In this document: piece by piece, positions 20,512 to 28,591 of the stretch
Numbering within the stretch: the first letter of the stretch is position 1
Layout: each line of letters opens with the position of its first letter
Assembly: GCA_018646865.1 (NCBI GenBank)
Contig: JABGTW010000052.1
Location: 1-34,634 of the forward strand
Direction of reading: 5' to 3'
From: Cryomorphaceae bacterium
GTDB lineage: Bacteria > Bacteroidota > Bacteroidia > Flavobacteriales > Flavobacteriaceae
DNA: 34,634 bases
The notes under the pieces: generated by a model
What the model was told of the DNA's origin: nothing
The model's database searches: none
The model's input: only the letters and a program-made list of their open reading frames with translations
Position numbers and translations under genes: made by a program

Positions 20512-21774
20512 ATGAGTATACTCATAAAATCCGCAACTTTAGTAGATAGTAAGAGTAATTTAAATTTCAAACAAAAAGACATTTTAGTCAAAGACGGTGT
20601 TATTGTTGATATAGCAGATTCAATAGACGCAAAGGCTGATCTTGTTATTAATTTTGAGAATCTTCATGTTTCTAGAGGATGGATGGATACTTCAGTAAGT
20701 TTCGGAGAACCAGGATATGAAGAAAGAGAAAGTATTTCAAATGGTTTAAAGACAGCAGCTTCATCAGGATTTACATCTATTTTGCTAAACCCTGACTGTA
20801 ATCCATTAGTAGATTCTCATTCTGCTGTTGAATTTCTTAAGAAAAAATCTACATCTACTACAACTAAGATTTATCCAGTTGCAAATCTTACATCTAATTC
20901 AAATGGAAAAGATTTAGCAAGCCTATATGACATGAAGCTTGCAGGAGCTATTGCATATGGTGATTACAAAAAACCAATAATTGATTCTTCAATTTTAAAA
21001 ATTGCATTAGAATACACTAAAACCTTTGGGGGAAGGGTAATTTCATTTTGTCAAGATGAATTTTTATCTCAAAATGGTGTTATAAATGAAAGTATAGTAG
21101 GCACAGAACTAGGTCTTAAAGGAATTCCTTATATCTCTGAATCAATTAATATCTTTAGAGACATTCAAATCTTAAGTTATTCTGGTGGCAAACTTCACAT
21201 TCCATATGTTAATACAAATAAAGGAGTTGAACTTATTAGAGAGGCAAAAAAAAGAAATTTAGATATAACTGCAAGTACTAGTTTAGCACATGTAACGTTC
21301 TCAGATAAAGACATAGCTAACTTTAATACTAATCTAAAAATTATACCTCCCCTAAGATCAGAAATTGACTCTAAGTCTATTAAAGAGGCTTTAGTTGACG
21401 GAACTATTGACTATTTGACTAGCATGCATGAACCTATAGACATAGATAATAAAAAAGTTGTATTTGATCTAGCTACTCCAGGATCAATTGGACTTGAATC
21501 TGTTTTTGGAATAATGTGTAATAATTTTACACTTGAAAAAACTATAGATATTCTTACTAGAAACAAATCAATTTTTGAAATAGAAGATCATCCTATTAAG
21601 ATAGGTTCTCATGCTGATTTGACATTATTTAATCCAGATAAGTCTTATGAATTTACAGAAGAGCATATCTTATCAACTTCAAAAAATTGTGCATTCATTA
21701 GTACTAAAATGAAAGGAATAGTATATGGTTCAATCAATAATAACAATTCTACATTGAACAAATTATGGATTTAG
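20512..21774 (+). CDS. Dihydroorotase-like amidohydrolase with degenerate metal site
   Basis: Full-length DHOase scaffold (GFTSILLNPDCNP, GLKGIPYISESINIFRDIQIL, PPLRSEIDSKSIKEALVDGTID, GSIGLESVFG) but metal motifs substituted (see findings). Confidence 0.88.
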   Translation: MSILIKSATLVDSKSNLNFKQKDILVKDGVIVDIADSIDAKADLVINFENLHVSRGWMDTSVSFGEPGYEERESISNGLKTAASSGFTSILLNPDCNPLVDSHSAVEFLKKKSTSTTTKIYPVANLTSNSNGKDLASLYDMKLAGAIAYGDYKKPIIDSSILKIALEYTKTFGGRVISFCQDEFLSQNGVINESIVGTELGLKGIPYISESINIFRDIQILSYSGGKLHIPYVNTNKGVELIREAKKRNLDITASTSLAHVTFSDKDIANFNTNLKIIPPLRSEIDSKSIKEALVDGTIDYLTSMHEPIDIDNKKVVFDLATPGSIGLESVFGIMCNNFTLEKTIDILTRNKSIFEIEDHPIKIGSHADLTLFNPDKSYEFTEEHILSTSKNCAFISTKMKGIVYGSINNNNSTLNKLWI

Positions 21775-22409
21775 ATTTCCTTATTAGAAAATCAGTTAAT
21801 AAAGAAACTAAAAATGGAGGCATTTTCCTTTTTCATGGATATGGAAGTAACAAAGAAGACTTATTTTCACTTGAACAATATCTACCCCAATCCCAAACAA
21901 TAATTTCTTTAGAAGCACCATTAAAACTTCCTTTTGGTGGATTTTCATGGTTTGATATAGATTATTCAGATGTTCTTGAAAATAATTTAGATAAACGGTA
22001 TAAAGAGATAAATGATAGTATTGAAAATATATTAAATAATATCGATAGACATATTCAAAATGAAAATTTAGAAAAAGATGATATTTCCATACTTGGTTTT
22101 AGTCAAGGTGGCAGTATATGTTGGAAACTAGGTCTTGATTTTAATTCTAAATTTAGGAGAATACTCCCTGTTAGTTCATTTGTACACCCCTCCTATCTTA
22201 ATAATAAATTAGATTATTATAAAGATTTACTTATATACAGTTCACATGGATTATTGGATGATGTTATTCCAATTAATTTAGTTGAAGATCACATAGTAGA
22301 ATTATCAAAAAAAAATACTTTAACTTTTGAAAAGTATAATTCTGGTCATACTATTACTCAAGAAAACCTATTAAGTCTTATTAATTGGTTGGATAAAACA
22401 AATATTTAG
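21765..22409 (+). CDS. Alpha/beta-hydrolase, phospholipase/carboxylesterase family
   Basis: HGYGSNKEDL, GFSQGGS nucleophile elbow, D (LLDDVIP), H (NSGHTI). Confidence 0.87.
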   Translation: MDLDFLIRKSVNKETKNGGIFLFHGYGSNKEDLFSLEQYLPQSQTIISLEAPLKLPFGGFSWFDIDYSDVLENNLDKRYKEINDSIENILNNIDRHIQNENLEKDDISILGFSQGGSICWKLGLDFNSKFRRILPVSSFVHPSYLNNKLDYYKDLLIYSSHGLLDDVIPINLVEDHIVELSKKNTLTFEKYNSGHTITQENLLSLINWLDKTNI

Positions 22410-23176
22410 TTTATCTCTAAAACTAACCCATCATAAGCTAAGGAGACAGAATCTGGAAGTTTATCACAAACTTCTTCATGAAAACCCATGATATGACTAA
22501 TATGTGTAAAAAAAGTATTTTTGGGCTTAATAGTATCAACAATTTCTAGTGCTTCTTGAACATTAAGATGAGAAGGATGAGATTCATACCTTAAGGCATT
22601 TATAACAAGTGAGTCCAAATTTTTAAGCTTTTGTAATTCTAATTCAGAAATTGTTTTTACATCTGTCAAATATGCAAAGTTACCTATCCTAAAACCTAAA
22701 ACAGGTATTCCTAAGTGATCTGATTCTACAGGAGTAACTTTTAAGTCTAATAGCTGAAAATCATTCTCTTTAGATATAAGATTAACTTCAAAATCAGGAG
22801 CACCAGGATATTTTTGTTTAGGATCAAAAATGTAAGCAAATCTTTCATGAAGTGATTTTAAAACTCTTTCGTGAAGATAAATAGGAATTTCTCCTTGCCT
22901 AAAAAAAAAAGGTCTTACATCATCAATTCCTGTTGTATGATCAGCGTGTTCATGAGTAAATATTATCGCATCTAACTTTTTACAATTAGTTCTTAGCATT
23001 TGTTGTCTGAAGTCTGGACCACAATCAATAACAAAGTTAAAGTTTTTATATTCTATCATTATTGAAGAGCGAAGTCTCTTATCACGAAAATCTTTACTAA
23101 ACGAAACAGGATGATCACTCCCAATCACAGGAATACCCTGTGAAGTGCCGGTTCCTAAAAATGTTATTTTAAACAC
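22406..23176 (-). CDS. MBL-fold metal-dependent hydrolase (PhnP-like)
   Basis: FLGTGTSQGIPVIG, THEHADHTTGIDDVRPF, THISHIMGFHEEV; apparent GTG start at 23176. Confidence 0.88.
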   Translation of the reverse strand: MFKITFLGTGTSQGIPVIGSDHPVSFSKDFRDKRLRSSIMIEYKNFNFVIDCGPDFRQQMLRTNCKKLDAIIFTHEHADHTTGIDDVRPFFFRQGEIPIYLHERVLKSLHERFAYIFDPKQKYPGAPDFEVNLISKENDFQLLDLKVTPVESDHLGIPVLGFRIGNFAYLTDVKTISELELQKLKNLDSLVINALRYESHPSHLNVQEALEIVDTIKPKNTFFTHISHIMGFHEEVCDKLPDSVSLAYDGLVLEIN

Positions 23177-23217
23177 ATATAAATCTATGATATTTTATTC
23201 TCTTTTATTAAACAATC

Positions 23218-23233
23218 TTTGTAATTTTACAAA
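23218..23233. promoter_or_regulatory. Inverted repeat TTTGTAA-TT-TTACAAA
   Basis: Perfect 7-bp arms with 2-nt centre, 7 nt before likely ATG at 23241. Confidence 0.4.
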
Positions 23234-23240
23234 AAAACCG

Positions 23241-24668
23241 ATGAACATAATTCTTCCTGGAGACAAGGATTACGAATCAAGACCTTCAGTACAAAGAAAA
23301 TCTCTCAGAATTAATCTTAATGAGAATATTTACGGAACTTTTGTTGAAATTGGCGCTGGACAAGAAGTAGCTAGAAACTTTTATCGAGTGGGTGCTGCTT
23401 CTGGTACGATTGCTAAATCTATGAGTGCTTATGACAAATCATTTAGTGATAGTATATATGGTAAGGAAGATAATGGAAGATATGTAACTCAAAATCGTCT
23501 CGATAAAATGTTAAATCACGAGATGGATCTTCTTGAAAAAAGAATTTCAAGAGATAAGAATCCTGATAAATTCTTTTTTGTTTATGCCAACACAGTTGCA
23601 ACTATTGATTTTGCAAAGAAGTTTAAAGGTCATGGATGGATGGGTATAAAGTTTCAAACCAATCCTAATGACGATTATTCTGAAATTAAACTTCATCTGA
23701 GGTTTCGTCAAAATGAAGCTAAACTTCAACAAGAAAGCCTGGGTATAATGGGAGTAAATCTTATTTATGGTGCTTTCTATAAACATAACGAACCTTTAAA
23801 ATTAATGAAGTATCTAACGGATCATCTTGATGATCAATCAATTGAAATTGATACTATTAACTTTAGTGGACCATTATTTAAAGATGTTGACAATAGACTA
23901 ATTAGTCTTGAGTTAGTTAGATTAGGAATGACAGATGCTGTAATTTTTGATGAAAATGGAACAAATGTTCTTCCAGCACAAGTTTTATATAAAAAGAATA
24001 TTCTAACTCTTAGAGGTAGCTATAGACCTATAACTAAAGTTAATGAGGAAATGTTTAAGAAATCCCTTGAAGAATTTTTAAAAGAGAAAAAGGTTAAAGA
24101 ACAAAATACTATAGTGGTTTTTGAAATTACTCTTTCAAATCTTAGATCTACTGGTGATATTGATGATAGTGATTACCTTGATAGAGCGAAACTGTTATGC
24201 TCTATGGGTCACAAGGTTATGATATCTAACTTTTCAGAGTATTATAAACTTGTCCAATACCTCACTAGTTATACAAAGAAACAATTAGGTTTAACCATAG
24301 GAGTAAGAAATTTTATCGAAATTTTTGACGAAGAATATTATGACAATCTTAAAGGAGGAATCTTAGAAGCTTTTGGTAACATTTTTAAGAATAATATGAA
24401 AATATACCTATACCCATTGCTAGATACGAAGAAAGATGAAATAATTGATTCAAATAATCTTAAGCTTGAAGATAATATGAAAGAATTCTACAAATATTTC
24501 AAGGTTAACAATAAAATTCGTGATCTGGGGTATAACAAAGAATTTTTAAAGATATTTTCTAAAGATATCCTTAAGCAAATTAAAAATAACCAATCGGGAT
24601 GGGAAGATAAAGTTCCTGAAGGTATTTCAGAAATGATAATCAAGAAAAAAATGTTTGGCTACAAATAA
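23241..24668 (+). CDS. Conserved Bacteroidota protein of unknown function (about 475 aa)
   Basis: SRPSVQRKSLRINLNENIYGTFVEIGAGQEVARNFYRVGAASGTIAKSMSAYDKSFSDSIYG...; likely ATG 23241 (MNIILPGDKDYESRPSV); track ORF begins 23145. Confidence 0.8.
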   Translation: MNIILPGDKDYESRPSVQRKSLRINLNENIYGTFVEIGAGQEVARNFYRVGAASGTIAKSMSAYDKSFSDSIYGKEDNGRYVTQNRLDKMLNHEMDLLEKRISRDKNPDKFFFVYANTVATIDFAKKFKGHGWMGIKFQTNPNDDYSEIKLHLRFRQNEAKLQQESLGIMGVNLIYGAFYKHNEPLKLMKYLTDHLDDQSIEIDTINFSGPLFKDVDNRLISLELVRLGMTDAVIFDENGTNVLPAQVLYKKNILTLRGSYRPITKVNEEMFKKSLEEFLKEKKVKEQNTIVVFEITLSNLRSTGDIDDSDYLDRAKLLCSMGHKVMISNFSEYYKLVQYLTSYTKKQLGLTIGVRNFIEIFDEEYYDNLKGGILEAFGNIFKNNMKIYLYPLLDTKKDEIIDSNNLKLEDNMKEFYKYFKVNNKIRDLGYNKEFLKIFSKDILKQIKNNQSGWEDKVPEGISEMIIKKKMFGYK

Positions 24669-25115
24669 CTAGTCAATTATCTGGTTTGTATGTTCTTTAG
24701 TATTTACCTTATCAATTACTGTTTCTATAATTCCTTCTTCATTTATTATAAAAGTAGTCCTCATAACCCCCTCGTATTCATTACCTCTAAATTTCTTTTT
24801 TCCCCAAACACCAAATGCATCGATTAGCTCTCTTGAGTCATCGGCTAATAAGTTGTATTTAAATCCAAATTTATCAGCAAAATTATTTTGTTTTTCAACA
24901 GTATCAGGACTAACCCCAATCACTTCATAACCTTGACTAGTAAGTTTTGAATAATTATCATTTAAATTACAACCTTGAGCTGTACAACCTGGAGTATTAG
25001 CTCTTGGATAGAAGAATAAAACAATTTTCTTTCCTTTGAAATCAGAAAGATTTATAGATTCACCTTTATGGGTTGTTACATTTATATTTGGTACCTTATC
25101 GCCTATTTTTAACAT
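24669..25115 (-). CDS. bcp: Thioredoxin-dependent thiol peroxidase (Bcp-type peroxiredoxin)
   Basis: FFYPRANTPGCTAQGCNLND; ATG 25115 (MLKIGDKVP) preferred to TTG 25130. Confidence 0.92.
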   Translation of the reverse strand: MLKIGDKVPNINVTTHKGESINLSDFKGKKIVLFFYPRANTPGCTAQGCNLNDNYSKLTSQGYEVIGVSPDTVEKQNNFADKFGFKYNLLADDSRELIDAFGVWGKKKFRGNEYEGVMRTTFIINEEGIIETVIDKVNTKEHTNQIID

Positions 25116-25140
25116 AATTATTTTTTTCAAAAGTAAGTAA

Positions 25141-25788
25141 ATGAAACTAAAAGAAAAAGTTGATTTTTTAATTAATAAACTTGAAGAAATTTATCCTACT
25201 CTTGAAATTCCCCTTAATAACAAAGATCCATATACGCTATTGATTGCAGTATTAATGTCTGCTCAAAGCACTGATAAAAAAGTTAACCAAATTACCCCTA
25301 TTCTTTTTAAAAATGCAGACAACCCTTATGATATGATAAAAATGACTGTTGATGAGATAAGGAATATTATTAAACCTGTAGGACTATCCCCTACTAAGTC
25401 TAAGGGAATATGGAATTTATCTAAAATTTTAATTGAAAAATATGACGGTAATGTACCTGAGGATATAAATATGTTAGAAGAATTACCTTCTGTTGGACAC
25501 AAAACAGCTAGTGTTGTTGTGTCTCAAGCTTTTGGACAACCTGCTTTTCCAGTAGACACTCATATTCACAGGCTAATGTATCGTTGGGGTCTCTCATCAG
25601 GAAAAAATGTTCAAAAAACAGAGTTAGATGCTAAAAGAATATTTCCCAAGTCTAAATGGAATGAGTTACACTTAAGAATTATTTTTTATGGAAGAGAATT
25701 TTGCCCAGCTAGGGGTTGGGATATTGACAATGACACTATAACAAAAACTATTGGTAGGAAATCTATAATTAATAAACTTATTAAGTAA
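25141..25788 (+). CDS. nth: Endonuclease III-like DNA glycosylase lacking FeS cysteines
   Basis: LIAVLMSAQSTDKKVN, LPSVGHKTASVVVSQAFGQPAFPVDTHIHRL (HhH plus catalytic K and D). Confidence 0.92.
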   Translation: MKLKEKVDFLINKLEEIYPTLEIPLNNKDPYTLLIAVLMSAQSTDKKVNQITPILFKNADNPYDMIKMTVDEIRNIIKPVGLSPTKSKGIWNLSKILIEKYDGNVPEDINMLEELPSVGHKTASVVVSQAFGQPAFPVDTHIHRLMYRWGLSSGKNVQKTELDAKRIFPKSKWNELHLRIIFYGREFCPARGWDIDNDTITKTIGRKSIINKLIK

Positions 25789-25793
25789 TTTTG
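25786..25793 (+). promoter_or_regulatory. Candidate -7 element TAATTTTG for uvrA overlapping nth stop codon
   Basis: Exact TAnnTTTG match whose TAA is the nth stop; 16 nt before uvrA ATG. Confidence 0.35.
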
Positions 25794-25809
25794 CATTTTT
25801 AAAGATTTA

Positions 25810-28590
25810 ATGAAAGACCTTTCCAAAATTGATCCTAAATACAATATCATTATCAAGGGTGCAAAGCTTCACAACCTAAAGAATATAGATGTTGTAATTC
25901 CTAGAAATAAATTTACTGTCATAACTGGTTTATCTGGATCAGGAAAATCTTCACTTGCTTATGATACATTATATGCTGAAGGTCAGAGACGATATGTAGA
26001 AAGCCTTTCCTCTTATGCAAGGCAATTCATGGGTAAACTGAATAAACCTAAAGTAGATTATATTAAAGGTATTTCTCCTGCAATAGCTGTTGAGCAAAAA
26101 ATAAATACATCAAACCCTAGATCAACTGTTGGAACTAAAACAGAAATCTACGATTATCTTAAACTACTATTTGCCAGAATTGGAAAAACATACTCACCAA
26201 AATCAAATAAAATTGTAAAAAAAGACTCTACATCTGATGTAGTTGATCATATAGTAAATCAAAGGTTAAAGTCAAAACTATTATTATTAGCTCCAATTGA
26301 ATCAACTTCAAAAAAAGTTTCATTAAATAAACTTGATATACTTAAAAAACAAGGATTTGTAAGAATATTTAAGGATGGTGAAGTAATAAATATAAGTGAT
26401 GTTGAAAATAAAGAAATTATGGATTTTAAGTTAGTAGTAGATCGATTAGTAGTCAGCAATAATTCAGATTTTAAATCTAGAGTAGCCGATTCTGTTGAAT
26501 TATCTTTTTATGAGGGAGGTGGAATTTGTTCTGTATTCAATTTGGATAATAAGGCGGAAGTATCTTTTTCAAATAATTATGAAATGGATGGAGTCAAATT
26601 TATTGAACCTTCCGTTCATTTATTTAGTTTTAATAATCCTTTTGGAGCTTGCAAAAATTGTGATGGATTTGGAGAAACTATTGGGATAGATGAAGAGTTA
26701 GTAATTCCAAACAAAGGCTTATCAGTATATGATGATGCTATTGCTCCATGGAGAGGAACAGGATTAAGAAAGTATTACATGAAGTTAATTGACAATGCAG
26801 ACTTGTTTGACTTTCCTCTTTACAAACCTTATAATCAATTGTCAAAAGAAGAAATTAGAGTTCTATGGGATGGAAATGAACATTTTGGCGGAATCAATAA
26901 ATTCTTCAAATATTTAGAAAAGAAAAATTATAAAATTCAAAATAGAGTTCTACTTTCAAGATATAGAGGTAAAACTTTATGTAATGACTGTAAAGGAAGT
27001 AGATTAAGAGAAGAAACATATTTTGTTAAAATTGACAATAAAAACCTACCTGAGATACTCTCTATGCCTATTGATAAGCTAAGTAAATTTTTTAATGAAA
27101 TTAAGCTTAATAAAACTGACAGAGATGTTTCAAGTAGAATTTTAAAAGAGGTAAATAATAGAATAGATTATTTAATGAATGTTGGTTTAAGCTACTTAAC
27201 ACTTAATAGAAAAGCTAACACACTATCTGGAGGTGAAACACAAAGAATAAATTTAGCTTCATCTCTTGGGAGTAGTTTAGTTGGGTCTACATACATTCTT
27301 GATGAGCCATCTATTGGATTGCATTCTAGGGATAACGATAATCTAATAAAGATTTTAAAAAATCTAAAAGATATTGGGAATACAGTAATAGTTGTTGAAC
27401 ATGATGAAGAAATAATTCTTTCAGCTGATCATATAGTTGATATAGGTCCAATGGCAGGAACATTGGGAGGTGAAATTGTTGGTGAAGGAAATGTTAAAGA
27501 AATACTTAAAACCGATACATTAACATCAAGGTATTTAAATAAGACTGAGCGAATTGAATATCCTAGTTCAAGAAGAGAATCTAATTATTTTATAAATATA
27601 AATGGAGCTAAGGAAAATAATTTACAAAATATAAATGTTAAGATTCCACTTGGATGTTTGACTATGATTACTGGTGTTTCAGGAAGTGGTAAGTCAACAC
27701 TAGTAAAAAAAATTATTTACCCTGCCCTACTTAATTATTTTAGAGATTATTCTCACAAACCCGGAAAATTCAATGACGTTTCAGGAAACCTTAGTAAGAT
27801 TAAATCTGTACAGTTTATCGATCAGAATCCAATTGGACGATCATCTAGATCAAACCCTGTTACTTATCTAAAAGTATATGATGACATACGTAATCTTTAT
27901 GCTAAAATCCCTCAATCAGTTTCAAAAGGGTTTAAATCAAAATTCTTTTCTTTTAATACTGATGGTGGGAGATGCGATGAATGCAGAGGTGAAGGGATTA
28001 TTAAAATTGAAATGCAATTTATGGCAGATGTTGAATTGGAATGTGATATTTGTAAGGGGAAAAGATTTAAAGATGAGATAACAGCAATTAAATATAATGG
28101 AGTAAGTATTGATATGTTGCTTAATATGACTGTTGATGATTCAATTCAATTCTTTAGAAAGTACAATCAGTCAAAAATTGTAAGTAAACTTCTCCCTCTT
28201 CAGTCTGTTGGTCTTGGATATGTATCACTTGGACAATCGTCAAACACATTATCAGGTGGTGAGGCTCAAAGAATAAAATTAGCTTCATTTATAGGTAAAG
28301 GAGATCAAATTGAGAAAACTTTTTTCATTTTTGATGAACCTACAACTGGTCTTCATTTTCATGATGTAAGAAAGTTATTAAACACCTTTGATAAATTAAT
28401 AAGAATGGGACATTCTATTCTAGTCATCGAACATAATTTAGACATGATATCCTGTGCAGATCATATTATTGACTTAGGTCCCGAAGGAGGTGATAAAGGA
28501 GGAAATATAGTAGCAGAGGGAAGCCCTGAAGAAATAATCAAGAATAAAAAGTCATATACTGGACAATATCTTAAGAGTAAGATTATTTAA
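25810..28590 (+). CDS. uvrA: Excinuclease ABC subunit A
   Basis: Two ABC domains: GLSGSGKSSLAYDTLYAEGQRRYVESLSSYARQF, LSGGETQRINLASSLGS, GVSGSGKSTLVKK, LSGGEAQRIKLAS. Confidence 0.96.
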   Translation: MKDLSKIDPKYNIIIKGAKLHNLKNIDVVIPRNKFTVITGLSGSGKSSLAYDTLYAEGQRRYVESLSSYARQFMGKLNKPKVDYIKGISPAIAVEQKINTSNPRSTVGTKTEIYDYLKLLFARIGKTYSPKSNKIVKKDSTSDVVDHIVNQRLKSKLLLLAPIESTSKKVSLNKLDILKKQGFVRIFKDGEVINISDVENKEIMDFKLVVDRLVVSNNSDFKSRVADSVELSFYEGGGICSVFNLDNKAEVSFSNNYEMDGVKFIEPSVHLFSFNNPFGACKNCDGFGETIGIDEELVIPNKGLSVYDDAIAPWRGTGLRKYYMKLIDNADLFDFPLYKPYNQLSKEEIRVLWDGNEHFGGINKFFKYLEKKNYKIQNRVLLSRYRGKTLCNDCKGSRLREETYFVKIDNKNLPEILSMPIDKLSKFFNEIKLNKTDRDVSSRILKEVNNRIDYLMNVGLSYLTLNRKANTLSGGETQRINLASSLGSSLVGSTYILDEPSIGLHSRDNDNLIKILKNLKDIGNTVIVVEHDEEIILSADHIVDIGPMAGTLGGEIVGEGNVKEILKTDTLTSRYLNKTERIEYPSSRRESNYFININGAKENNLQNINVKIPLGCLTMITGVSGSGKSTLVKKIIYPALLNYFRDYSHKPGKFNDVSGNLSKIKSVQFIDQNPIGRSSRSNPVTYLKVYDDIRNLYAKIPQSVSKGFKSKFFSFNTDGGRCDECRGEGIIKIEMQFMADVELECDICKGKRFKDEITAIKYNGVSIDMLLNMTVDDSIQFFRKYNQSKIVSKLLPLQSVGLGYVSLGQSSNTLSGGEAQRIKLASFIGKGDQIEKTFFIFDEPTTGLHFHDVRKLLNTFDKLIRMGHSILVIEHNLDMISCADHIIDLGPEGGDKGGNIVAEGSPEEIIKNKKSYTGQYLKSKII

Positions 28591-28591
28591 T

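Noticed and set aside
26495-26689. Same-strand out-of-frame ORFs within uvrA (26495-26689 and 27878-28081)
   Set aside because: Fully nested in uvrA in another frame; no recognisable motifs; uvrA frame is strongly conserved.
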